Assembly (NCBI GenBank): GCA_963813895.1
Contig: CAWFAS010000003.1
Location: 186,001 to 250,000, forward strand
Direction of reading: 5' to 3'
Length of the DNA: 64,000 nucleotides
DNA from: DASZWJ01 sp963813895
GTDB taxonomy: Bacteria; Pseudomonadota; Gammaproteobacteria; JAURND01
Part shown: in pieces, positions 45,452-54,794 of the stretch
How positions within the stretch are numbered: position 1 is the stretch's first letter
Layout of the letters: each line of letters opens with the position of its first letter
Position numbers and translations under genes: made by a program
Notes under the pieces: generated by a model
Told to the model about the DNA's origin: nothing
Seen by the model: the letters and a program-made list of their open reading frames with translations, nothing else
Databases searched by the model: none

Positions 45452-45811
45452 TTAAAGTCGCTCCAAATTTTCTACCGTTAGCTCTCCTTTGGTATCACCG
45501 GTATTTAGCGTAGTTTTTGGTTCTATTAGCATGACATGAACTTCTTCTTTAGCAATGGGTTGATGCTCAACACCTTTAGGGATGATAACAAATTCGCCTT
45601 CTTTAAGATTAATATCCTGGTCTTTTAACTTTATTAACAGATGTCCTTGAATTACAAAAAATAGTTCATCTTCATTATCGTGTTTATGCCAGACAAATTC
45701 GCCTTTGAATTTTGCAAGTTTAATGTGCGAATCATTTAAATCCCCAATTATTTTCGGTGACCAGTAGTCGTTAAATAGCGCCAACTTGTCATGAATATTC
45801 ACTTTCTGCAT
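45452..45811 (-). CDS. Small cupin-domain protein
   Basis: A 119-residue single-domain cupin. Motif 1 WHKHDNEDELFFVIQG (two His and one Glu metal ligands) and motif 2 GEFVIIPKGVEHQP (His ligand) are intact, so it probably binds a metal. Function unknown; related proteins include small isomerases and dioxygenase-like stand-alone cupins. Confidence 0.85.
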   Translation of the reverse strand: MQKVNIHDKLALFNDYWSPKIIGDLNDSHIKLAKFKGEFVWHKHDNEDELFFVIQGHLLIKLKDQDINLKEGEFVIIPKGVEHQPIAKEEVHVMLIEPKTTLNTGDTKGELTVENLERL

Positions 45812-45849
45812 TTTTTAATTCCTCTAAGTGCCAATAAAAATAACATCTC

Positions 45850-45865
45850 AAAAACGACCGTTTTT
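45850..45865 (-). terminator. Hairpin terminator of chaA
   Basis: AAAAACG and CGTTTTT (45850-45865) form a short stem with T runs in both directions. It lies 37 bp past the chaA stop codon on its reading strand and just ahead of the cupin start. Confidence 0.5.
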
Positions 45866-45901
45866 TGCAAGATCATACCTTATTTGGAAGTTATTCTAGG
45901 G

Positions 45902-47044
45902 TCAATCAAAAAGTAAAGCCAAATAAGAAAAAAATATTAATAAATGAATGGCCCCCTGCAAAACATTCGTGCGGCCGCTGCCTATCGTTAGAATACTCAT
46001 TATCAATGATAAAGCTAATATTACTGCGTCAATATCATTTAGCCCTAATATTAGTGTTTGTCCTGTGAGCAAAGCTAACACTAAAACTGCTGGTATAATC
46101 AAACCAATAGCAGCTAAAACTGACCCTAACAAAACATTCACGGCGTGTTGTAATTGGTTACACAATGCGTCGCGGATTGCCATAACTGCTTCGGGGGCTA
46201 ATATCAATAACCCTATAAAAACACCACCCAAGATTCTTGGAGCAGCTAAATTTGCCATTCCATAGTCAATGGGCACAGCAATAATCTTGATCAAGACCAT
46301 CACTACAGCCAGATAAAGTAATAATAATAAGAGATGCTTGCCAGAAGCATAAAGGGTGTCATGATGGTGAGAGTGCAACCTATGAACCCTATGCACTTCC
46401 AAAAAATATTTTCGATGACGTACCGTTTGTATCCCCAAAAATATTATATATATCCCTAAAGAAATGATAATTAAAAAAATAGTTAAAAAAGGCGAAAGTT
46501 CAAATCCTGAAAGTCCATTGGTATAGCCGGGTACAATTAATCCAAATACAGCAATTAATAAGATAACGCTCAGATAAGATTTAGCTCCTTGTAAATTAAT
46601 TTGCTGTTCGCGGTAACGCCATCCCCCCAATAATAATGTCACCCCTAATAAACCATTTAACATGATCATGATAATAGCGTATATGGTATCTCGAGCTAGG
46701 GTGGGATTGCTGGCACCTGTTAGCATCACACTGCCAATCATAGTCACTTCAATAGCTACGATGGATAAAGTCAGTACCAATGTTCCCACCGGCTCCCTGA
46801 GCAAAATGGCAATAGCCATTCCATGACGTACTATGGCAAATTCACCGTATAAAATAACGCCTAATAGCCACACAAATAATCCGAGCAGACATAACGGCTG
46901 ATAGGGGTGCGACAATAACAGATTATGCAGCAATAAAATTACAATGCAGCTGCTAATCAATACCAATAAAGCTCTTTCCTTTACGAGGAATTTCCACCAT
47001 CTGGCGGAATTTATATCTGACATTGTGATCATCCTTGAATACAT
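45902..47044 (-). CDS. chaA: ChaA-type Ca2+(Na+,K+)/H+ antiporter
   Basis: A 380-residue protein with 11 or so membrane segments. GEFAIVRHGMAIAILLREPVGTLVLTLSIVAIEVTMI is the first alpha repeat of the calcium/cation antiporter family, and LAPEAVMAIRDAL the second. A His-rich loop (VHRVHRLHSHHHD) lies in the middle. The start may be the internal ATG at 47023 rather than 47044. Confidence 0.88.
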   Translation of the reverse strand: MYSRMITMSDINSARWWKFLVKERALLVLISSCIVILLLHNLLLSHPYQPLCLLGLFVWLLGVILYGEFAIVRHGMAIAILLREPVGTLVLTLSIVAIEVTMIGSVMLTGASNPTLARDTIYAIIMIMLNGLLGVTLLLGGWRYREQQINLQGAKSYLSVILLIAVFGLIVPGYTNGLSGFELSPFLTIFLIIISLGIYIIFLGIQTVRHRKYFLEVHRVHRLHSHHHDTLYASGKHLLLLLLYLAVVMVLIKIIAVPIDYGMANLAAPRILGGVFIGLLILAPEAVMAIRDALCNQLQHAVNVLLGSVLAAIGLIIPAVLVLALLTGQTLILGLNDIDAVILALSLIMSILTIGSGRTNVLQGAIHLLIFFSYLALLFD

Positions 47045-47089
47045 AAAAAGGTTGGTTGTAATGACTCACGCTACGGATTCGTGCAATAT

Positions 47090-47220
47090 CACACAAAAGA
47101 GCGCTATACAGCTTGGGCAGCGCTTGCTGACGCGCGCGCGGCTCGGATTAATCCCGCGAACAAGTCGCGAGACGACGAGACTAAGCTGGCTATGGCGTGG
47201 GTAGTTACCCCATTATTCAC
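47090..47220. repeat. Degenerate relic of palindromic repeats
   Basis: It contains CGCGCGCGGCTCGGAT (as in 23587-23788), then ATCCCGCGAACAAGTCGCGAGACGACGAG, a decayed CCCGCGGACAAGCCGCGGGACGACG arm, and GGCTATGGCGTGGGTAGTTACC. It looks like two family copies fused and mutated. Between chaA and the HAD gene. Confidence 0.55.
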
Positions 47221-47233
47221 ATATAACCGGATC

Positions 47234-48049
47234 TTAAGATGTATTTTTATTTTCGTCTTTAAAGCCTGGACGCGACCCGGTAAAAACTTCATTATCATCA
47301 ATACCCTCCTCATCTTCTTCATCTTTATCTATTTCTGGCAGCACAATCCTCTGTCGGGGTGGAGAAAAAGAAAAAGTTAATTTTCTATTGGTTTCGCTGC
47401 TTGATTTCTTAGGTTTACCACCCTCTTCAGTCATACTGGTAAATAATTTTCCCGGTCTATCAAGTTTTTTTTCCGCTGGAGATTCAAAAAAACAAGGTTG
47501 AGGAGCATCTTTAGTACCCTCTAAAAATCTTTTATTAAAAGCTTTCCAATTGTAATGACCGGGCTTATTTCCGTATGCGATGCAGCGAGGTAGTTTTCTC
47601 AATGCATAAGCCGTATATTCTGGATCATCATCAAAAATACAATTTTTACCCGACTTGGAATGCAATTCTCTGAGTGTCTGTTTTTTGTAATTCACATTAA
47701 TGTCGGTAGTGGCCGAATTAAAACCCCGTATTATAAGCTTACCTAGCAAATAATCTCCAAGAGCTGCTTTTAATACAGCTGTGACTACTGAGGCGTAATT
47801 ATTGCTATTGATTATGACCTTATATCCATTTTCTATCATACTTTCTAAAGCCGCATCAGCTCCAGGTAGCAGTGTAATTTCACCTAATTCTGCACCCTTG
47901 AGCAGGCTCTCTTCCAGAATATAGCTATATCTATTTTTGTATTGTCGTTGGATAGCTTCTCCAGTTCTTTTAGTCAACGTTCCATCAAAATCACAAAAAA
48001 CGACATCTTGATGCTCTTTTCCTTTTTTATTCTCTTTATCGGTTTCCAT
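47234..48049 (-). CDS. HAD-superfamily protein with acidic C-terminal tail
   Basis: A 271-residue protein. HAD motif I is VVFCDFDGTLT (nucleophile D20, D22); motif II is probably VIINSNN; motif IV is NCIFDDDPEY. This predicts a Mg-dependent phosphatase or phosphotransferase. The C-terminal 80 residues are low-complexity, with KPKKSSSETNRK and the acidic run EIDKDEEDEEGIDDNE. Such a tail recalls the Glu-rich secretion signals of Dot/Icm effectors, but that is inference. No signal peptide. I do not recognise a specific family. Confidence 0.6.
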   Translation of the reverse strand: METDKENKKGKEHQDVVFCDFDGTLTKRTGEAIQRQYKNRYSYILEESLLKGAELGEITLLPGADAALESMIENGYKVIINSNNYASVVTAVLKAALGDYLLGKLIIRGFNSATTDINVNYKKQTLRELHSKSGKNCIFDDDPEYTAYALRKLPRCIAYGNKPGHYNWKAFNKRFLEGTKDAPQPCFFESPAEKKLDRPGKLFTSMTEEGGKPKKSSSETNRKLTFSFSPPRQRIVLPEIDKDEEDEEGIDDNEVFTGSRPGFKDENKNTS

Positions 48050-48157
48050 TACTTCACCTTTTTAATTTAGTATTATTTTTAAAGGCTTATTATTAAGCTA
48101 TCTATTGGGTAGCTATTCCGCATGTTAACTAAAAAATGCAGCCGCTAATCAAAGTTA

Positions 48158-49435
48158 TTACGCAAAATAAGTCTTCACTACCGCTGTCAATGCCGACAAA
48201 TCAGCTGGTATTATTTCAAAATGCTGCGCACGATTGAGCAATATCTCAAGTTCAGGGGCAGCTGGCAATGGGAAATTAATGATCGGTTCTATCACATTTT
48301 CAAATTTACAAGGATGGGCAGTGGCCACTATTATCCACGGCTGCTTATCTAGTTGCTGACGAGCATAATAACCCGTTGCGGTATGTGGACAGATAATCAC
48401 CTGCTCTTGTTGATAAGCCTGAACGATTGCCTCTTTAATCTGCTGATCATCAACCCGTATAGCCCGCACCTGAGACTTAAATTCAGTAAAGTCAGGAAAT
48501 AGATCTCTCAAGCGCGCGAAATTGCTTGGGTTGCCTACATCCATTGCATTAGCCAATGTAACTTGCGTGGGAAAAACGCGATATTCTCCAGTGTCTAAAT
48601 AATGCGTCAGCGGCCGGTTTGCATTGGTGGCAATTACAATTTCCCTAATAGGAAAACCCATCTGCCGCGCCCAGTATGCGGCAGTTACATTGCCCAGATT
48701 CCCTGAGGGGACTATAAAACCCGGCGCTATACCCTGCTGCTTGTGAAATCGTAAACTGGTATACGCATAATAAACCACCTGCGGTAATAGGCGGGCAATA
48801 TTGATGCTATTGGCAGTACTTAACTGATAATTATTTTTCCATTGTGGGTCGGCAAACGCAGACTTCACCAGCTGCTGGCAGTCATCAAATGCACCTTCTA
48901 CCGCAATGGCCAATACATTATCTTGCCAACAGGTAATTTGCTGCTGTTGCCGCAAAGAAATTTTCCCTTGGGGAAATAAGACGATGACTTGAATTGGATA
49001 TTTTTTGAAAAAAGCACTGGCGACCGCGGAACCAGTATCGCCGGAAGTAGCCACTAAAATAGTCAGTGGTTTTTCTGTAGGAATACGCGCAAAACATTGT
49101 GCTAAAAAGCGGGCACCAAAATCTTTGAATGATAAAGTGGGGCCGTGAAATAATTCCAATTGCCAGGTGTCCACATTGATTTGCTTATTGGGCACGGCGA
49201 AGTTAAAAGCCAGCTGACACATGCTATCGAGTTCATTTTGTAAGGGTGCATCAATAAAATAACGCAGCAACTGGCTGGCAAATTCAGGATAACTCTCTAG
49301 CGCAGCGAATTCTTCCAGTTTAATTTTAGGAAAAAAATCCGGTACAAACAGCCCACCATCAGCGGCAAGCCCAGCCAGCGCTGCCGACTTAAAATCACAA
49401 TGTTGCTGGTTGTTTAACGTACTATGAAATTGCAT
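48158..49435 (-). CDS. thrC: Threonine synthase
   Basis: A 425-residue PLP enzyme; the start at 49435 is chosen for its GAGGA site, though the frame extends to 49477. MQFHSTLN...AALAGLAADGGLFVP is the N-terminal signature, GPTLSFKDFGARF holds the PLP Lys, and VATSGDTGSAVASAF the phosphate loop. Last step to threonine. Separated from thrB by an unrelated AAA+ gene. Confidence 0.95.
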   Translation of the reverse strand: MQFHSTLNNQQHCDFKSAALAGLAADGGLFVPDFFPKIKLEEFAALESYPEFASQLLRYFIDAPLQNELDSMCQLAFNFAVPNKQINVDTWQLELFHGPTLSFKDFGARFLAQCFARIPTEKPLTILVATSGDTGSAVASAFFKKYPIQVIVLFPQGKISLRQQQQITCWQDNVLAIAVEGAFDDCQQLVKSAFADPQWKNNYQLSTANSINIARLLPQVVYYAYTSLRFHKQQGIAPGFIVPSGNLGNVTAAYWARQMGFPIREIVIATNANRPLTHYLDTGEYRVFPTQVTLANAMDVGNPSNFARLRDLFPDFTEFKSQVRAIRVDDQQIKEAIVQAYQQEQVIICPHTATGYYARQQLDKQPWIIVATAHPCKFENVIEPIINFPLPAAPELEILLNRAQHFEIIPADLSALTAVVKTYFA

Positions 49436-49488
49436 CGCAATAGTTCCTCGTCTATAAATCCGTCTGCACTTGGTCAACTAAAAGGTGA

Positions 49489-50637
49489 TTACTTCGAGAT
49501 TAATATTTCATGTAAGTTTTCCAATGCCTTAGCAACTGGCATTACCCTGATATTATCTTCAAAGAATTCTTCCTCCCCCCCATAAAGCAAAAACAGTTTT
49601 GCCACAGGGTAATCCTTGGAAAATGATTTTAAGCCCCTGAGATCAGATAAATCATAGCGCCGTTTACGTTTTATTTCGAAAGCAAGCAATCCTCTTTCGC
49701 CATATAAAATAAAATCAACTTCAACATCATTATTAGTGCGCCAATAATAGCAGTTAAATCCCAGACGATAATAATCATTGATAGCAAGCAAATGTTGCAA
49801 TACTAGAGTTTCCAGCCCAGGCCCTTCAGCTTCCTGCGGCGAGTCTAGTGGACCCATGGGTCGGATGGTACGATAGACGCCCGCGTCAAAAAAATAAAAT
49901 TTTGGATGCACTACCATACGTCTTTTGGCACGTTTGGTAAATACAGGTAGCATAAAGCCAATTAATAAATCGGTAACAATACTAAAATAATGGCTGACAA
50001 TTTTGCGATCTATTGCCGCTTCACGAGCAATGGCCGACATATTGGCCACTGATCCTTGGCTGAACGCAGCCGTTTCCAAAAAGCGAGCAAAATCGCCCAA
50101 TTGTCTCACCAAACCTTCTTGCAACACCTCTTCGCGCAAATAAGTGGTGACATAAGTTTGCAGATAATGTTTGGGGTCCCCGATAGTTTGTGCTGACGGT
50201 AATAACCCTATCTGCAATGCCTGATCTACAGAAAAAATATCGCCCATTTCTTCAGCCGTCAGCGGATGCATATGGTAAGAAAGTGCACGCCCAGCCAGCA
50301 AATTTACACCTTTGCGTCGTAAGCTGCGCGCACTTGAACCTGTTAATACAAATCGATAGCCTTTATGTTCAATTAAGCGATGTGCTTCATTTAGTAATTC
50401 AGGCACTTTCTGCACCTCGTCAATCACCACCCAAGAATTAGGCTGTCCGGACAACATAGATTGGAGCCGGCTGGGATTAGCCAGTAACTGAGTGAAGGTT
50501 TCCGTGTGCAACAAATCGATAAAGGTAGCATCCGGAAAATGCTGTTTGAGCCAAAAGGTTTTTCCGGTGCCGCGCGGACCGAACAAAAAAGCGCTTTGAG
50601 GAGAAGCGGGGTCTATTTTAAGCAGTCTGGGGAACAT
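49489..50637 (-). CDS. AAA+ ATPase with DUF4143 domain
   Basis: A 382-residue protein. An N-terminal AAA domain has Walker A FGPRGTGKTF (about residues 19-28), Walker B WVVIDEVQKVPEL and sensor LTGSSARSLRRKG. The C-terminal DUF4143 carries a nuclease-fold-like NNDVEVDFILYGERGLLAFEIKRKR (D...ExK). Common mobile accessory family of unknown role, often suspected in toxin or DNA-related functions. It sits between thrB and thrC on the same strand, with a perfect palindrome immediately before its ATG. Confidence 0.85.
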   Translation of the reverse strand: MFPRLLKIDPASPQSAFLFGPRGTGKTFWLKQHFPDATFIDLLHTETFTQLLANPSRLQSMLSGQPNSWVVIDEVQKVPELLNEAHRLIEHKGYRFVLTGSSARSLRRKGVNLLAGRALSYHMHPLTAEEMGDIFSVDQALQIGLLPSAQTIGDPKHYLQTYVTTYLREEVLQEGLVRQLGDFARFLETAAFSQGSVANMSAIAREAAIDRKIVSHYFSIVTDLLIGFMLPVFTKRAKRRMVVHPKFYFFDAGVYRTIRPMGPLDSPQEAEGPGLETLVLQHLLAINDYYRLGFNCYYWRTNNDVEVDFILYGERGLLAFEIKRKRRYDLSDLRGLKSFSKDYPVAKLFLLYGGEEEFFEDNIRVMPVAKALENLHEILISK

Positions 50638-50638
50638 C

Positions 50639-50665
50639 TTGCCAAATTTCCATGTAATTTGGCAA
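50639..50665. promoter_or_regulatory. Palindromic operator candidate before the DUF4143 ATPase gene
   Basis: TTGCCAAATT (50639-50648) and AATTTGGCAA (50656-50665) are exact 10-bp inverted arms around a 7-bp spacer, one base upstream of the ATPase start codon on the minus strand. The position suggests an operator or a translation-masking hairpin. Confidence 0.55.
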
Positions 50666-50864
50666 ATTATATTCCAAAATACATAAGAGTCAAGATCTAG
50701 AGATTGGCGAAAGTTGTTATTTTAGTAAACCCCCGAGATACTGTGGCTTTACCGCATTTGCATGGATCTCCGTCTGTATTAAGAGAGTCACTCTTCATTA
50801 AACGAGGCGGGTAATATTTGGGTTAATGGAAAACTTAGCAATTCATTAGAGATATGAAGACGGA

Positions 50865-51806
50865 TTATCCTGAGACAATACCAGCCCCCTTCTGACTAAT
50901 CGGCGATAAATATAAGTCGCTGGTGATACCATGCAGCTTAAATCCTTCTTGCATTGCTGCGCCTATTTGTTTTCCCTGGGCCTGATCGCGCGCAAAAGCT
51001 AATACCGTTGGTCCCGAGCCTGATAATGAGGCGCCCAAAGCCCCCTGCCCTAATGCTGCTTGTTTAGCCGCTATAAATCCAGGAACCAACTGTTCACGCT
51101 GTGGTTCTATTAATACATCCTGCAGTGACTGTTGCATTAAGTTTAAGTCATGCTCATATAATGCACTGATAAAGCCAGCCAGATGCGCAGATTGCACGCA
51201 ATGCGTTTTTAACGGCACGGTTGCGGCTAAAATCTTCCGTGCTTCACGCGTAGTTAACTCTAAATGGGGATGCACCAGGACACAAATAACTTCTGGAACT
51301 GGTAATGAAACTACGTGTATGGGCTCCAGTTGCGTAATTAAGGTTATGCCGCCATATAGTGCGGGCACAATATTATCTGGATGCGCCTGCCCACTGAATA
51401 ATCCCTCCCCCAGCATTGCATAATGCGCTAACTGCGGCAGTGGCAGCGGGGTGCTGATAAACTGATTTAAAGCCACTAAAGCAGCAGCTGCGGATGCGGC
51501 AGAACCTCCCATGCCAGAACTCAGTGGGATGCCTTTTTGCAACTCAATATCAAAACCCCAATCAAGGTTGAGATCTGCCAATAGCTGAGCAATCACAGCG
51601 GAAGCAATATTCTTTTTGGGCTCTAGCGGAATGGCGTCATTTCCAGTTATTCGGCTAATAACCAGAGCATTATCCGGTCGACGCGTCAGGGTTACCTTAT
51701 CTCCCACCCCGGCTATGGCTAGACCCAAGATATCAAAACCCACGATGGCATTGCCACAAGTGGCGGGGGCATAGGCGGTAACTGTTTTTAAGTCGTTATT
51801 TTGCAT
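50865..51806 (-). CDS. thrB: Homoserine kinase
   Basis: A 313-residue GHMP kinase from the ATG at 51806; the frame runs on to 51974, but that part is repeat-derived. AYAPATCGNAIVGFDILGLA is the N-terminal motif, IPLSSGMGGSAASAAAALVA the ATP loop, and GASLSGSGPTVLAFA the third GHMP motif. Phosphorylates homoserine. Between thrA (upstream) and the AAA+ gene. Confidence 0.94.
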   Translation of the reverse strand: MQNNDLKTVTAYAPATCGNAIVGFDILGLAIAGVGDKVTLTRRPDNALVISRITGNDAIPLEPKKNIASAVIAQLLADLNLDWGFDIELQKGIPLSSGMGGSAASAAAALVALNQFISTPLPLPQLAHYAMLGEGLFSGQAHPDNIVPALYGGITLITQLEPIHVVSLPVPEVICVLVHPHLELTTREARKILAATVPLKTHCVQSAHLAGFISALYEHDLNLMQQSLQDVLIEPQREQLVPGFIAAKQAALGQGALGASLSGSGPTVLAFARDQAQGKQIGAAMQEGFKLHGITSDLYLSPISQKGAGIVSG

Positions 51807-51859
51807 GATGGACACCGTTATTTTAGTAGTGTGGACATAGGAATCCTCTCTGGCTTTGC

Positions 51860-52095
51860 GGGGGCTTTGTTGAATAATTCTCTTCCTAACCATCTGAAAC
51901 TCTATGATCCCCTCTCCCGCAAGGGGCATTGTTGAATAATTCTCTTCCCAACCACTGTATCCCCTCTCCCGCAAGGGGAGAGGGGATACAGTGCTTCTCC
52001 AAAAATGGGAGCGAATTACTCAACAATGCCCCTTGCGGGAGAGGGGATCATAGAGTTTCAGATGGTTAGGAAGAGAATTATTCAACAAAGCCCCC
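51860..52095. mobile_element. Nested MITE: one copy inserted in another, between thrA and thrB
   Basis: The outer ends begin GGGGGCTTTGTTGAATAATT at 51860 and end with its complement at 52095. Inside, a second unit begins GGGGCATTGTTGAATAATT at 51923 and ends GAATTACTCAACAATGCCCC at 52032. The inner copy splits the central CTCCCGCAA/TTGCGGGAG palindrome of the outer one. This covers most of the 346-bp gap between thrA and thrB. Confidence 0.8.
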
Positions 52096-52152
52096 GTAGG
52101 AAAAAGGAATATAGTGCTTTCCCATAGAAGCATGCATTAATCTCAAAGAGCA

Positions 52153-54609
52153 TCAGTCTAAAGCCGTAACCAAACGTAACAAATCTGAAAAAATGCCGGC
52201 TGCCGTCACCTCAGTCCCCGCACCCGGACCCTGTATGACCAGCGCTTGCGGCTGATAACGCCTGGTAGTAAAAATCAACATGTTATCCGTCCCTTGTAAG
52301 CGACTGAAGGGGTGGTTTTCTGGAAAACCTTCAATAGCAATCTGAATGCTGCCATCTTGCGCAATGGTACCCACATAATGTGGTTTGTGCTGCCGCGCAA
52401 AAATAGGTGCCAACAAATCCTGTATTTGTTCATCAAATTCAGGCAAGCGCTGCAGAAACTCATCAATGCTGACTTGAGCCAGCGCGGGAGGGACCAAGCT
52501 TTTGATATCGAGACCTGCCAAATTCGCTTGATGCCCCAGTTCTCGTGCCAAACACACAAATTTACGGGCCACATCCATTCCCGATAAATCTTCACGTGGA
52601 TCAGGTTCAGTATAACCTAACTGTTTTGCCTGCTGCACGATAGTCGAAAATTTCTGACCGGTAGCCAATTGACTGAGTATATAACTGAGTGTTCCGGAAA
52701 CTACCCCTTGAATACTTAAAACTTCATCACCAGTCGCTACAATATCCTGTAATGTTTTTATTACCGGCAGACCAGCACATACTGTTGTTTCGTATAAATA
52801 AAAACGGTTTTTTTGCTGAGCAATCGCGTGTAGATACTGATAAAACTCAAAATCCCCAGAATTGGCGCGTTTATTCGGTGTTACAATATGGAGACCGCGG
52901 GCTATAAATTGAGGATAAAGTTCCGCTATCTGTTGGCTCGCAGTACAATCAATAATAACCGCATGCGGCATATCATCCGCTGCAATATGGTCAATAAAAT
53001 CATTTATATTTACCGCCAGCATTGAACTATCCAGCTGCTGCCGCCATTGCGTCAGATCCACATTATCCGCCAATAACATTTTTTTAGAACTGATAATACC
53101 GCGCACTTGTAAATCGACATTGCGATTTTGTTGCAGTAGGGCCATGGTGTCATTAATTTGCTGTAGTAATGTAGCTCCCACCTGACCGGGACCTATTAAT
53201 CCAATGGAGATCGTTTTACGTGACAAGTAAAAGCCTGCATGTACTGCACGCAACGCTTTATAAATATCCTGGCGCGCAACCACGACGGAAATATTACGCT
53301 CCGATGATCCTTGAGCTACCGCTTTTATATTTACGTTGGCTTTAGTCAAGGTGCTAAATAATTTACCTGCGACTCCGCGATGTCCTACCATACCATCACC
53401 GACCGCAGCTAACACAGCACAGTTTTTATCGATGGCGATGCGCTTTATCAATTGCTGATCGATTTCAAATTGAAATTGTTCTTGCAGCAACTGTTGCGCT
53501 GCTTCTGCCTGGGCTTCTTTTACTACCAGACAAATCGAATGTTCTGAGCTCGCTTGGGAAATCAAAATGACCGAGATACCTCCTTGATATAATACCTGGA
53601 ATACACGCGTGGCAGTGCCGGATACGCCCACCATTCCAGATCCTTCAATATTGACTAAAGCAACATCATCAATACAACTTAAACCTTTAACCAAATAGTC
53701 AGTCTTTTGACATTGCGCAGAAATCATAGTCCCAGGCGCTTGAGGTGCAGCACTATTTTTAACATAAATGGGGATATTGGTATTAATGGCTGGAAATATC
53801 GTTTGTGGATGAATCACTTTGGCGCCAAAATAAGCCAACTCCAATGCTTCTTCATAAGAAATTTCTGGCAAAGGAAATGCGGAACGCACTTTATTAGGGT
53901 CAGCGCTATATATACCATCTACATCAGTCCAAATAACTAATTCTTTGGCTTTAAGCAAACGGGCAAAAATAGCTGCGGAATAATCACTGCCATTACGTCC
54001 CAGCGTGACGAACTGCCCTTCAGTATTAGTAGCAATAAATCCGGTAATAACCAAATATTGAGCATCTGTTTGTTTTAATAAATTTTCCAGCAGCACCCGG
54101 CTATGTTCCCAGTCAATATGCAGCTGTTTGTTTTTATAATATGTAACTAATACTTTAGAAGCATCAATAAATGTCGTGGGAACCTGCTGCTGTAATAATG
54201 CTGCCAGTATTTGTGCTGACCACAATTCACCATAACCAAGCACTTTATCCTGAATATGCGTGTTATAACTACCCAGTAATTCGGTAGTGCGCAGCAAATT
54301 TTCCAGTGCTTGGCAGTCAGCATTGATAATGCCAAGTAGCCTTTCGCGACTCTTATTATCAGGAATTAATTCATTAACCAGGTTACATTGAAATTGTTTT
54401 ATCTCTGTTAATTCGTTATAGAATTCCTGCCGCTGATGAGCTTGGTTTAATAATTCCTGCAGCCTGTTGGTCGTGCGGCCACTAGCTGATACTACAATAG
54501 CACTATTTTTACCCTGCACAATATGCTGTACCGCACGAAAATGATCTGCAGTTGCCAGGCTGCTGCCTCCGAATTTATGTACGGCAATCAGATTGGTTTT
54601 CATATTCAT
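52153..54609 (-). CDS. thrA: Bifunctional aspartokinase / homoserine dehydrogenase I
   Basis: An 818-residue fusion. An aspartokinase domain (VHKFGGSSLATADHF at the N-terminus, TLGRNGSDYSAAIFA) is followed by two ACT regulatory modules (about 310-460) that bind threonine. A homoserine dehydrogenase domain (ISIGLIGPGQVGATLL, then TPNKRANSG and GVVSGTLSYIL) completes it. AGGA precedes the ATG. I see no threonine/isoleucine-rich leader peptide upstream, so attenuation as in E. coli is not evident. Confidence 0.96.
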   Translation of the reverse strand: MNMKTNLIAVHKFGGSSLATADHFRAVQHIVQGKNSAIVVSASGRTTNRLQELLNQAHQRQEFYNELTEIKQFQCNLVNELIPDNKSRERLLGIINADCQALENLLRTTELLGSYNTHIQDKVLGYGELWSAQILAALLQQQVPTTFIDASKVLVTYYKNKQLHIDWEHSRVLLENLLKQTDAQYLVITGFIATNTEGQFVTLGRNGSDYSAAIFARLLKAKELVIWTDVDGIYSADPNKVRSAFPLPEISYEEALELAYFGAKVIHPQTIFPAINTNIPIYVKNSAAPQAPGTMISAQCQKTDYLVKGLSCIDDVALVNIEGSGMVGVSGTATRVFQVLYQGGISVILISQASSEHSICLVVKEAQAEAAQQLLQEQFQFEIDQQLIKRIAIDKNCAVLAAVGDGMVGHRGVAGKLFSTLTKANVNIKAVAQGSSERNISVVVARQDIYKALRAVHAGFYLSRKTISIGLIGPGQVGATLLQQINDTMALLQQNRNVDLQVRGIISSKKMLLADNVDLTQWRQQLDSSMLAVNINDFIDHIAADDMPHAVIIDCTASQQIAELYPQFIARGLHIVTPNKRANSGDFEFYQYLHAIAQQKNRFYLYETTVCAGLPVIKTLQDIVATGDEVLSIQGVVSGTLSYILSQLATGQKFSTIVQQAKQLGYTEPDPREDLSGMDVARKFVCLARELGHQANLAGLDIKSLVPPALAQVSIDEFLQRLPEFDEQIQDLLAPIFARQHKPHYVGTIAQDGSIQIAIEGFPENHPFSRLQGTDNMLIFTTRRYQPQALVIQGPGAGTEVTAAGIFSDLLRLVTALD

Positions 54610-54794
54610 AATTTATTCCTAATAATTAGTTCAGATACCCTCATGGCTAGCTTCAGTTGAGTGAAGCCAATAAAAACTGATATGCTGTATAGTAAGATAC
54701 ATTGAGCCATATCATTTTTATGATCACAAGCAGAATGTGTCTAACACCTAACTCAAACGCTTCGAGTATACAATACCGCAACAAGGAGGTTGTT

